Source: Candidatus Melainabacteria bacterium SSGW_16 (GTDB lineage: Bacteria > Cyanobacteriota > Vampirovibrionia > 2-02-FULL-35-15). Taken from it: a stretch of 62,208 nucleotides of DNA. The stretch is from NCBI GenBank assembly GCA_004769085.1, contig DUDS01000020.1, forward strand, positions 1 through 62,208, read 5' to 3'. A model generated the notes under the pieces. That model saw only the letters and a program-made list of their open reading frames with translations. It was not told the origin of the DNA and made no database searches. Below are positions 18,308-25,713 of the stretch, piece by piece (positions within the stretch are counted from its first letter, which is position 1; each line of letters begins with the position of its first letter). The translations under genes and the position numbers were made by a program.

Positions 18308-18523
18308 TTTTCGCTGGGTTCGCAGGATATGCACCTTCGCTCCTCTATCCGAGAACTGACGGACCCTTCGTCGCTCAGGTGTCATACCACTGCTCACCCT
18401 TTCGTGAAAACTTCAATATATGCTAAAAAATAATTTAAGCGAAGAATGTTCCGGTGAGGAATATTCTGAGCGACGTAACTATACAAGCGAGTTGAGCATT
18501 CGTGCGAAACGAGCGGTATAAAA
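18308..18523 (+). repeat. composite repeat (element C plus family B), direct copy
   Basis: Element C at about 18308-18412 (ends AGTTTTCGC and GTGAAAACT), then linker TCAATATATGCTAAAAAAT, then family B at 18436-18523 with hairpin GAATGTTCC/GGAATATTC and tail GCGGTATAAAAAA. It is the inverted partner of 8734-8928. The TATAAA of the tail (18517-18522) lies 7 bp before tRNA-Ala, with TTGAGC 19 bp upstream, so the repeat may supply the tRNA promoter (inference). Confidence 0.8.
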
Positions 18524-18529
18524 AAGAAA

Positions 18530-18602
18530 GGGCCTATAGCTCAGTTGGTAGAGCACTTGCATGGCATGCAAGGGGTCAGGAGTTCAAGTCTCCTTAGGTC
18601 CA
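18530..18602 (+). tRNA. tRNA-Ala (anticodon GGC)
   Basis: Full cloverleaf of 73 nt: acceptor GGGCCTA/TAGGTCC with the G3-U70 wobble pair that is the alanine identity element, D arm TAGCTCAGTTGGTAGAGCA, anticodon stem CTTGC/GCAAG with loop ATGGCAT (anticodon GGC), T arm AGGAG TTCAAGT CTCCT, discriminator A. CCA is not encoded. Confidence 0.95.
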
Positions 18603-18684
18603 TAGTTTTTTTAAGTTTCTTTCTTCATTAAAAAGTTCTGCAAGTGCGTCGTAAATACTGAAAGCTCATGAAAAAGGATATATA

Positions 18685-18712
18685 GGCACTGTCCGATTTA
18701 CTCGGCAGTGCC
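18685..18712 (+). repeat. family A-type two-tier hairpin
   Basis: Outer stem GGCACTG/CAGTGCC and inner CCGA/TCGG, the same architecture as the other copies but with a completely different outer stem. Downstream, 18738-18775 carries a palindrome GGGCTTAAGCCC and a family B-like tail GCGATATAAAAAA running straight into the tRNA remnant. Confidence 0.6.
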
Positions 18713-18775
18713 GGTCCAACATTAAAAATTGGCAGAAGGAACGCGAAGGGCTTAAGCCCGGAGCGATATAAAAAA

Positions 18776-18817
18776 CAGGCATGCAATAGGTCGTCGGTTC
18801 GATCCCGATTGGGTCCA
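18776..18817 (+). pseudogene. tRNA-Ala 3'-half remnant
   Basis: GGC anticodon (18778-18780), AT, half-stem GCAAT, variable AGGTC, T arm GTCGG TTCGATC CCGAT, acceptor strand TGGGTCC and discriminator A match the 3' half of an alanine tRNA. No 5' half precedes it; the sequence before it is the A/T-rich tail of a dispersed repeat. Its acceptor strand can still pair with the 5' strand of the intact tRNA-Ala. It is best read as a second tRNA-Ala gene destroyed by repeat insertion. Confidence 0.7.
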
Positions 18818-18820
18818 GTT

Positions 18821-19111
18821 TTATGCAACCTCTACATCATTAACAAGTCTTGGCGCATCACCAATATTTAAAGCACGGATAACATCCTGCCTTGCCAGTA
18901 AATCAAATACCCCATGCTGGGCAAGCTGCTTAACATGATATGTATCTGTTCTTCCTTTTAAAATTACAGCTCCGCTTTTTTCACAAGCTTCTACTGAAAG
19001 TCCTCTTACTCTTCCATGTGATCTTGCATTTGCTTCTCTCTGAATTAATTGCAGTGCATGGCTTCTTTCAACTAAAAATGCACCTGCCTGTGTCAGTCCG
19101 TCAGTTCTCAT
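18821..19111 (-). CDS. small BON-domain protein
   Basis: 96 residues with one BON-like domain at about 35-96: LSVEACEKSGAVILKGRT with the conserved Gly, then a helix and RALNIGDAPRLVNDVEV. BON domains bind phospholipid or associate with membrane channels. It has no signal peptide. ATG is preceded by GAGGT at good spacing, which supports translation. It lies 100 bp downstream of a CmpX-like membrane protein on the same strand, and BON domains often accompany mechanosensitive channels, so a functional link is plausible. Confidence 0.75.
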   Translation of the reverse strand: MRTDGLTQAGAFLVERSHALQLIQREANARSHGRVRGLSVEACEKSGAVILKGRTDTYHVKQLAQHGVFDLLARQDVIRALNIGDAPRLVNDVEVA

Positions 19112-19213
19112 TTAATAAAATACCTCAAATAACATGCATCATTGCAGGACTTACAATTCTATCTGCAATAAAACAGATTGAGGCAGATTTTATAAAAATT
19201 TAATCTGGTATTT

Positions 19214-19900
19214 TTACTTTTTCTTTCTGCTACGAAAATCTTCGTATATCTTTTTCGTAATATCTGCAGCTACATCCTTGCCGCCAAGACCAAAGGAAAG
19301 AACACATGTAGCCACAATACCCGTAAATAGTATCTCTACAAGTGGTCTTGAAATCTGCAACTGATGCAGTGATGCCAATATACCAAATGTATATATGGCA
19401 ACTTTGGCAAGTCCCGAGAAATATCCAAGATCATCTTTTACTAAGGTGCCAACCATATTTGAAACAAATGTTGCAAGCAAAGATGCAACCACAAGAATTA
19501 ATACTGCAACAAAAACATTTGGCAGATAAAAAAGAACCTCATTAAAGAAGTCAGTTACCTGGGTTAGCTTTGCAACATCTGCTGCTGCTATAAATACAAC
19601 GATTAAAATAAACCACTGCACAAGCTCACCAAACACTTTCGAAGTATTTATTTTAATGCCCAGATTTTGTGAGATTGGGTGAAAAATTGTTTTTTCTAAA
19701 GCAGAATCAATTTTTAACTTCTTAATTCCGCTTTCAACAACCCCGGCAATCATCATTGCAATCAATGAACCAACAATCAGTATTAAAATTGCTCCAATTA
19801 TATTAGGCAATATATAAAATATTTTATCCAAAAGTGTAGTTAAAGCTGACTGAAGCGCTGATGTCCAGTCAAGAATTAGTGTTTTTGTTCCTTGCATCAT
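19214..19900 (-). CDS. CmpX-like membrane protein (conserved TM-helix repeats)
   Basis: 228 residues with about five membrane segments. Two copies of the conserved TM-helix motif occur: LPNIIGAILILIVGSLIA (about 34-51) and LPNVFVAVLILVVASLLA (about 125-142). They are the hallmark of the MscS-related TM_helix family (CmpX). The C-terminus has the short MscS-like FGLGGKDVAADITKKIYEDF. The cytoplasmic beta domain of true MscS is missing. It may gate ions or solutes under membrane stress. It is downstream of the EF-hand-like cluster on the same strand (108-bp gap). Confidence 0.85.
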   Translation of the reverse strand: MMQGTKTLILDWTSALQSALTTLLDKIFYILPNIIGAILILIVGSLIAMMIAGVVESGIKKLKIDSALEKTIFHPISQNLGIKINTSKVFGELVQWFILIVVFIAAADVAKLTQVTDFFNEVLFYLPNVFVAVLILVVASLLATFVSNMVGTLVKDDLGYFSGLAKVAIYTFGILASLHQLQISRPLVEILFTGIVATCVLSFGLGGKDVAADITKKIYEDFRSRKKK

Positions 19901-20008
19901 GGTTTTTAATCTCCCTCTTAAAAAAAGAAGATAAGAAGATTAACATGTTCCCAGGTATCAAAACATGGGAATTATCTTTAACTTAAACACTAATCAAATA
20001 CCAAATTC

Positions 20009-22141
20009 TTACTCTCTTATCCTTAATGGTAATTCACGATGTCTTCCTGGCTCATTTCTATACTGCATAGAGAATTCATTACCAGTAGCCCCTGGGCTAA
20101 AGAAGTCAACCTTAATAGACCATACTCCGCCACTAAATACAGGTGTAACTCTTATACCACTGGCTTCTAAAAGCCTTAGAGCAACATCGCTATTCTCATA
20201 CCTTTCCGGAAAGTCACTTCTAGATGTATTCATTAATCTTGGATTTCCTATAATTATTCTTCCGCTGCTATCTATTCCTACTGCAACTACGTTACCCGCT
20301 CTGCCTGCTACAGTCTCTGCATATTGATTTGGTATTCTTATATATAAATTACTGTCAGCATTTACTTCTGTTGTCGAAAGTGGTTCAGTTGTAATGGTTG
20401 TTGCACCAACAGCAGTCGGACTATAATCAGCCCCTACAGTCCTTCTAGGCGGATTAACACCAGCAATACCTGCTACTCTTCTTGTGCCAGGTAAAGGGAC
20501 AGGTGTAACTGTTGCAGTACCTGAAACCCCAGCTGCTTGATAAGAACCATTATCCTCAGGATCAAATGCTCTCCAATAGCGAGCACCTGGTGCGAGGTAA
20601 TATTGATTGCCTGTATTCATATCACTCATAAATCCATAGTTACCAGTGTAGATTTGTCTTCCCGGAAATAATCTTCTTGCTCCAGGTGGCAATCTATCTA
20701 GAACCCTTTGCGCTTCAGCAATTTCAGTTGCTCTTGAAGAAGACGGTTCAGATGATGTTGGCGATGATAGAGTTCTTATTCGTCCTTGAATTATTCCTTG
20801 TAGTCTTCTTATGTTTGTTTTTATTCGCTCAGGAGTTTGAGGAGAATTATTTAAATCTGCAAGAAGGCTTTCGAGGGCTCTGAGTTGATCAATAGTCATA
20901 TCGCCAATACTTGTACTTGCAAAATCAGGTAATCTGCCTATAAGTTCATTAAGCCCTTCGATATTTGCTTCTGTTAGTTCTCTATGTAATCGGGTTATTG
21001 GATTTTGAGCACCAGGTTCTCCCACCCCTCCAAATGCTCCGCCAGGAGGTACATCAATATTTCCTTCTCCTTCTTCAAAAACATAACCAATTTTTCTAGT
21101 GTCTCCATGAGGTGATATGGATCTTTGAATCTCTACTGTTCTTCCATCAGCACCAACTTTTAAAATTACATTATCAAAACCAGGATGTTCAGACTGTCCA
21201 TTATAGGCAGCAATAATATCTCCGGGTCTTAATCCTCTTTCTGTTATTACTGCACTTCCAATACTTTGTCCAAAATTATCAAAGAAGCCCCTGAATCCTG
21301 ATCCATTCTGTCCTAAAAATGCACTGCTGCCTGATGCTTGTGTCCATTGTCTTGCCATAAGATCCATACTGAATGGTGTGTCTTCCCTTACACTTTTTGC
21401 AAAAAGTTCATTAAAGTCCTGCTGGAATTGACCTATATTTTCAGCTCCGTATGCAGTCATTGCCCATTGCCTTATTGCTCCTATTTCCTGGATACTTAAA
21501 AATTTAATACCTCTTCTATCATTGTTCCAGAATGAGTGAAGTATTTTTCTTAGATCTCTTCTGTTACCTTCAAGCCCCTGAAGTTTTGGATCATTATCAG
21601 CTAATCTGGATGACTGAAGTGCTCTTTGTGCAGCACGAGCTAATCCTCCGCTAGGAAGGCTAAATGTATTTCCTACATTTCTAAGTCTCCATCTTTGCAT
21701 TCCATTTTCTATCTGGCTCACTGTTTGTGGTCCACCAGGAAGTCTGCCAGCAAGTCTGTTAACATCAGGAACATCAGTTCTAACTGCATCATTAACTGCT
21801 CCTTCATTTGTAGCAGGTGTAGTCGTAACTATTCCAAGCTGTCTTGCACTATTTGATAATGCCTGCTGAAGTGCTACAAACTCATCACCTGCATTAACAT
21901 TTATTAAATCTCGCAGAAATGTTATTTCATTTGCATCAAGAATGTTATTTCTATTCCCAACACTTCCAGCACCTACGAACTGATCAACATTGTCTATTAA
22001 TATTTGCCTGGTTGTAGCAACATTCAGTGCATTACCATTTAATGCTCCACCGTCTCTAAGAGCATTCAAAACCCTTCTATGGTTATCATTCAGCACTGGT
22101 CGTGGTGCAGGCTGGGGTTGGTTTATATTAAATGGTGGCAT
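20009..22141 (-). CDS. large modular protein of the EF-hand-like paralogue cluster (710 aa)
   Basis: No signal peptide and unknown function. Modules seen: a Pro-rich start; a helical EF-hand-like N-terminal module (about 20-103) with a degenerate loop VGNRNNILDANE; a helical region joined to a beta segment (about 190-356) that aligns with the same module in the 449- and 849-residue neighbours (RPGDIIAAYNG to IGYVFEEG); a helical linker (about 385-460); an about 80-residue domain (472-551) with LFPGRQIYTGNYGFMSD and YYLAPGARYWRAF that recurs in the 849-residue protein; and a unique C-terminal beta-rich domain. It is last of five same-strand paralogues, 17 bp from the next. Confidence 0.75.
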   Translation of the reverse strand: MPPFNINQPQPAPRPVLNDNHRRVLNALRDGGALNGNALNVATTRQILIDNVDQFVGAGSVGNRNNILDANEITFLRDLINVNAGDEFVALQQALSNSARQLGIVTTTPATNEGAVNDAVRTDVPDVNRLAGRLPGGPQTVSQIENGMQRWRLRNVGNTFSLPSGGLARAAQRALQSSRLADNDPKLQGLEGNRRDLRKILHSFWNNDRRGIKFLSIQEIGAIRQWAMTAYGAENIGQFQQDFNELFAKSVREDTPFSMDLMARQWTQASGSSAFLGQNGSGFRGFFDNFGQSIGSAVITERGLRPGDIIAAYNGQSEHPGFDNVILKVGADGRTVEIQRSISPHGDTRKIGYVFEEGEGNIDVPPGGAFGGVGEPGAQNPITRLHRELTEANIEGLNELIGRLPDFASTSIGDMTIDQLRALESLLADLNNSPQTPERIKTNIRRLQGIIQGRIRTLSSPTSSEPSSSRATEIAEAQRVLDRLPPGARRLFPGRQIYTGNYGFMSDMNTGNQYYLAPGARYWRAFDPEDNGSYQAAGVSGTATVTPVPLPGTRRVAGIAGVNPPRRTVGADYSPTAVGATTITTEPLSTTEVNADSNLYIRIPNQYAETVAGRAGNVVAVGIDSSGRIIIGNPRLMNTSRSDFPERYENSDVALRLLEASGIRVTPVFSGGVWSIKVDFFSPGATGNEFSMQYRNEPGRHRELPLRIRE

Positions 22142-22158
22142 TTAAAATTTCTGTCCTT

Positions 22159-22854
22159 TTATTCAACTCTAATATAATAATTTTGTCCATCAACAGTAAT
22201 GCGATATGTCCCTGTAACAGTATCATTAGCTACTTGAATTGTGCCATCTGTATTTATCCACAATCTTTGCACAACTCTTGAACCGTTAATAGGCATCCTT
22301 CCACTTCCAGGACCACCAAATAAACCATAACCGGGTGCACTTACATTAGTCATCACCTGACTTCCTAAGCCTGGTATTCTACCTATAGTCACTCTTCCAG
22401 TAGTGGGTCTTGGAGCTATTGTTGGGGACCCGCTACTAGTACTTATAGTAGGAGGAGGCGGTGTTGGTGGTGTTACAGGAGGCGGTGTCGGTGTTACAGG
22501 AGGCGGTGTTGGTGTTACAGGAGGTGGTGTTGGCGTTACAGGAGGTGGTGTGGTTGTAGGTGGGGGCGGGGTTAATCTTTCTCTAACAATAGTTCTCAAA
22601 AGTGCCTGAGCTCTTTGCAATCTTGCTTTTTCATCATCAGTAAGACCTGTAACTGAAGCTAAATCAACTGTTGTCATTGTCTCAAGAACTGTTCCTCCCA
22701 TTTCTTCACTACTTATAAATGAATCAGAGTTTCTATCTAGTGAACGAAAATTAGATGCAACATATCTTCTTATTTCATCCTGACTAACATCAGCTCTACT
22801 ACCTACTAAACTTAGTAGATTTAAAATTGCTGGGTTGCTTCTATCTATTGGCAT
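22159..22854 (-). CDS. EF-hand-like protein with Pro-Thr repeats (231 aa)
   Basis: The N-terminal module (1-96) has one canonical calcium loop, DRNSDSFISSEE (residues 40-51), and helices on both sides. It is nearly identical to the N-terminus of the adjacent 301-residue protein (MPIDRSNPAILNLLSLVG in both), so the two arose by recent duplication. A Pro/Thr/Val linker (about 96-140) consists of TPPPVTP heptads. The C-terminal portion (about 160-231) is Gly-rich then beta-like (RLWINTDGTIQV). There is no signal peptide. Function unknown; it could bind calcium. Confidence 0.72.
   Translation of the reverse strand: MPIDRSNPAILNLLSLVGSRADVSQDEIRRYVASNFRSLDRNSDSFISSEEMGGTVLETMTTVDLASVTGLTDDEKARLQRAQALLRTIVRERLTPPPPTTTPPPVTPTPPPVTPTPPPVTPTPPPVTPPTPPPPTISTSSGSPTIAPRPTTGRVTIGRIPGLGSQVMTNVSAPGYGLFGGPGSGRMPINGSRVVQRLWINTDGTIQVANDTVTGTYRITVDGQNYYIRVE
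22465..22560 (-). repeat. 21-bp tandem repeat encoding Pro-Thr heptads
   Basis: About four consecutive 21-bp units (GGTGTTACAGGAGGCGGTGT plus one base on the + strand) with few mismatches encode TPPPVTP on the minus strand. This array is prone to expansion or contraction. Confidence 0.85.
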
Positions 22855-22911
22855 GGTTATATTTTTTCCTTTCTATATCACTTACTCTCCCTAAGCAAAA
22901 ATTGTGCAGCA

Positions 22912-23817
22912 TCAATATACATTAATAAACTCTCCAGACCCTACCGATCTTAGAGCTTCATCTAACTGCTCCCAGGTTCTAGCTTCTAGCATACTTCGCG
23001 TAAAGTTTACTTGAGACTCACTTTCAAATCCATATCCCGTTATATCTCCACTTTCAGCATCAAACCCCCCTCGATGATCAAACTGAACTCTAATACTCCC
23101 ATTCTGATTAACGTAAACGTAGTAATCAAGGTTAGACCTCCAAGTGCCTTCTTGATGAGTAATAGTAAAAATATGTCCATAGTTTGGGTTATCCTGAGCT
23201 CTTCTTACTCTGTTTGCAAGATCACGCATTGATCTTATATGTTCTGTCATAGAATCAGTGCAACCATAATAGCTAGCACATGAAACCAAGCTTGTAGCAA
23301 GCATATCAACATAAGCTGGATCGATATTTTCCCCATGCTCCCTTACATGCTCAGCAAATAAACTTTGAACATAAGTTTCAATGTAATCTCTCCCTTCTTC
23401 ACCTGGAATCCTAAGTACTGCATCACGCAATCTTTGATTAATCTGGAATGCAGTCAGTGATGATGTAGTCGTTGTTTCTCCACTAGGATTTGCTTCATCT
23501 GACGGTGTCGCATCTCCTGCCGGTGGAGGTGGAACAAGCCTTTGAGTAATTACTGAGCTTAAAAGTTCTTGTGCTCTCTGCAATCTTATCCTTTCATCAT
23601 CAGTTAAACCGTCTACCGACGTTAAATCTACTGTAGTCATTGTCTCAAGAACTGTACCTCTTGCTTCTTCACTACTTATAAATGAATCACCATCTCTATC
23701 AAGATTGCCAAAGTTTGATGAGACATACCTTTTTATTTCATCCTGTCCAACATCAGATCTATTACCCACTAAACTTAGTAGGTTTAAAATTGCTGGATTG
23801 CTACGATCTATTGGCAT
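22912..23817 (-). CDS. EF-hand-like protein (301 aa)
   Basis: The N-terminal module has a canonical calcium loop DRDGDSFISSEE (residues 40-51) and the segment RGTVLETMTTVDL also found in the 231- and 449-residue neighbours. A short Pro/Ser/Thr linker (about 96-120) is followed by a helical stretch and a beta segment (YVYVNQNGSIRVQFDHRGG to GYGFESE). That segment resembles, in shortened form, the helical-plus-beta module of the larger paralogues. Two to three Cys near 180-187 are unusual for the cluster. No signal peptide. Function unknown. Confidence 0.72.
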   Translation of the reverse strand: MPIDRSNPAILNLLSLVGNRSDVGQDEIKRYVSSNFGNLDRDGDSFISSEEARGTVLETMTTVDLTSVDGLTDDERIRLQRAQELLSSVITQRLVPPPPAGDATPSDEANPSGETTTTSSLTAFQINQRLRDAVLRIPGEEGRDYIETYVQSLFAEHVREHGENIDPAYVDMLATSLVSCASYYGCTDSMTEHIRSMRDLANRVRRAQDNPNYGHIFTITHQEGTWRSNLDYYVYVNQNGSIRVQFDHRGGFDAESGDITGYGFESESQVNFTRSMLEARTWEQLDEALRSVGSGEFINVY

Positions 23818-23829
23818 GGTTTAAACTCC

Positions 23830-25179
23830 TTATCTTGCTGGAGGTGGAGTTGGGATTGTTCTTATATAGCTCTCAAGTTGACCAATTAAAGTTCGAATCC
23901 TATTTGCCAAATTCTCGTTTCTACCATTTGCTAAATTAAGAAGTGTCTGCAAATGTCCTTTTAATGTATTGAGAGCTATCGGATTGTTCATAACAGCTGA
24001 TATAGAAGGTAAATCAGCATATGCATCTAAAGCAGCTTTAGCAACATCATAAGAATTCTGATCAGGAACAGCAGCTAATAGATTTCGAAGATTTGCCGGA
24101 TCGTTCAATACCACTTTAATTTCATTTAATTGATTAAAAAGCTGGTTGTCTGTAAGACTAGCCCCTCCTGCTGCTACAGGTCCTTCTACTATTTGATAGG
24201 TTGTTCTTTTGGTTGGGTCTGATGGATCATGTTCTAAAAACACAATTGATCCATCTGGGTTTCTTTGAACTGCTAAAGAGCCAAAAATACCCCCATCTCT
24301 TGTCCCATCATAATTCCCAACTATGCCAGTTTTTCCAGCAAAAAAAGTTGCATTATCAAGTATTCCCTTTACAACTCCCTTCAAAAAGTTTTTCATGTCT
24401 TCACCACCAATACCAGCATCAAAATTAGTGCTTTGTATAAGGTGCAAAAATGAATCCAAAACAAATTGGGGATCAAGTCCTGAATCTGCTCTATTTAAAT
24501 ACAAACCCATTTCCCTAAAGAAAGACTGCTGAAATGCATCAGCAGCACCTGGATTAGTAGCCCTTAGTTCCTGAATATATTTAAAAACAGCTACAAGTTC
24601 CTCCATTCTAAATACCTTTGTACGCACACCGTCTATATAATCTTCACTAGACCAAAGATCAGCCACCAAAGCACTTACATTGCCGGCGCCTGCCCTTATT
24701 CTGTTTAAGATAGCTGTTATGTTTATTTGTGTGGGAGGCCTTCCACCACCACCTGCAGAACCAACTCTCATTCTTGACCATCTATTAGCAGAGTCTTCAG
24801 AAATTTCATATGGATCAATTATCAAAGGAGCAAACTCATTTGGTGTACCCCTTATTGGATTTGGCGGCACAAGTCTTTCCGTTACAACAGATCTTAATAA
24901 CTCTTGAGCTTTTCTAAGTCTTGTCATTTCTTCAGGAGTAAGCCCTGTAACAGTTGCAAGATCAATAGTTGTCATTTGTTGTAAGACTGTACCTGCAGCA
25001 ATTTCAGCAGGGTCTATTACATCATTTCTGTTTGTATTAAAGGTGTCTTGAGAAATAAATCTTCTTACTTCACCTCTTGTAAGTTCATTGTCTGTTCTGC
25101 CAGGTCCAGCAGGCCTTCCAAAAGCTGAGTTGGATAAATTAAGCAGCTGTACTATTGCTGGATCAGTTCTATCTACCAT
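23830..25179 (-). CDS. EF-hand-like protein with helical/beta module (449 aa)
   Basis: N-terminal module 1-105 with a relaxed calcium loop NTNRNDVIDPAE (48-59). Residues about 120-332 align along their length with residues 127-353 of the 849-residue protein: SEDSANRWSRMR / NETNRWSGVR, LWSSEDYIDGVRTKVFRMEE / LWRNEDYIAGQRRQVFRVEE, LDPQFVLDSFLHLIQSTNFD / LDPQFVMDSFIQVLQSTDFS, and GGIFGSLAVQRNPDGS. The C-terminal 110 residues are helical and end Pro-rich. There is no signal peptide and I recognise no named family. Two family B repeats with TATAAA-like tails pointing this way lie just upstream. Confidence 0.72.
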   Translation of the reverse strand: MVDRTDPAIVQLLNLSNSAFGRPAGPGRTDNELTRGEVRRFISQDTFNTNRNDVIDPAEIAAGTVLQQMTTIDLATVTGLTPEEMTRLRKAQELLRSVVTERLVPPNPIRGTPNEFAPLIIDPYEISEDSANRWSRMRVGSAGGGGRPPTQINITAILNRIRAGAGNVSALVADLWSSEDYIDGVRTKVFRMEELVAVFKYIQELRATNPGAADAFQQSFFREMGLYLNRADSGLDPQFVLDSFLHLIQSTNFDAGIGGEDMKNFLKGVVKGILDNATFFAGKTGIVGNYDGTRDGGIFGSLAVQRNPDGSIVFLEHDPSDPTKRTTYQIVEGPVAAGGASLTDNQLFNQLNEIKVVLNDPANLRNLLAAVPDQNSYDVAKAALDAYADLPSISAVMNNPIALNTLKGHLQTLLNLANGRNENLANRIRTLIGQLESYIRTIPTPPPAR

Positions 25180-25713
25180 TTATATTTAGTTCTGATTTAT
25201 TGGCTTAAAATAAAAAGCTTTAATCAAAACCCCTGTATTTCATCTCACCATTTCACGGCCATTAACCAGCTCATGAAACTCCCACCCACTTATGTAATCT
25301 GATCATCGTTATACTCTTATTAAAAACACTTTCCTGTCTTAATACAAAAGTGGTTAATTTTTTCTTACCCCGAAAAACAAGTAAGTTAAAAGGAATTCAT
25401 AAACCATCCAGATGATTAATATATATACTTCTGGGGGTAATTCTCAGGGTTAACCTATCCTTAATACCGCTCGCTTTGCGCGAACGCTCAGCTCGCTTGT
25501 AGAGTCACGACGCTTTTTGGTGAATGAATCACACAAAAAGCTTAGAGAGTAATTTACTCATTACCTAAATCTTTCCTTTAACTCTTTTTTATACCGCTCG
25601 CCTTGTGCGAACGCTTGGCTCGCTTGTAGAGTTTCATCGTTCAGAATATTCCTCACCGGAACATTCTTCGCTTAGCTTAACAACACATAGACAATTATCT
25701 ATAAATAGACACT
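25180..25713. other. intergenic gap inside the EF-hand-like cluster
   Basis: 534 bp without an ORF, separating the caspase-like gene from its four smaller paralogues. It holds two family B repeats, listed separately, and otherwise AT-rich sequence. No clear terminator is seen. Confidence 0.5.
25462..25676 (-). repeat. two family B repeats in tandem
   Basis: A nearly complete copy at about 25584-25676 (hairpin GAATATTCC/GGAACATTC on the + strand, tail TTTTTTATACCGCTCG) and a truncated one at about 25462-25514 (TTAATACCGCTCGCTTTGCG). Both point to the minus strand, so their TATAAA-like tails face the 449-residue gene. A promoter role is inferred. Confidence 0.75.

Noticed and set aside
18776..18817. 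Functional split tRNA
   Set aside because: A complete tRNA-Ala(GGC) is present 175 bp upstream and the fragment is joined to a repeat end; a pseudogene is the simpler reading, though kept as a finding.
20009..22141. PDZ-like segment (GLRPGDIIAAYNG) in the 710-residue protein
   Set aside because: The segment aligns better with the beta part of the module shared with the 449- and 849-residue paralogues (GNYDSTKDGGIFGSLALIRKN), which has no PDZ pattern.
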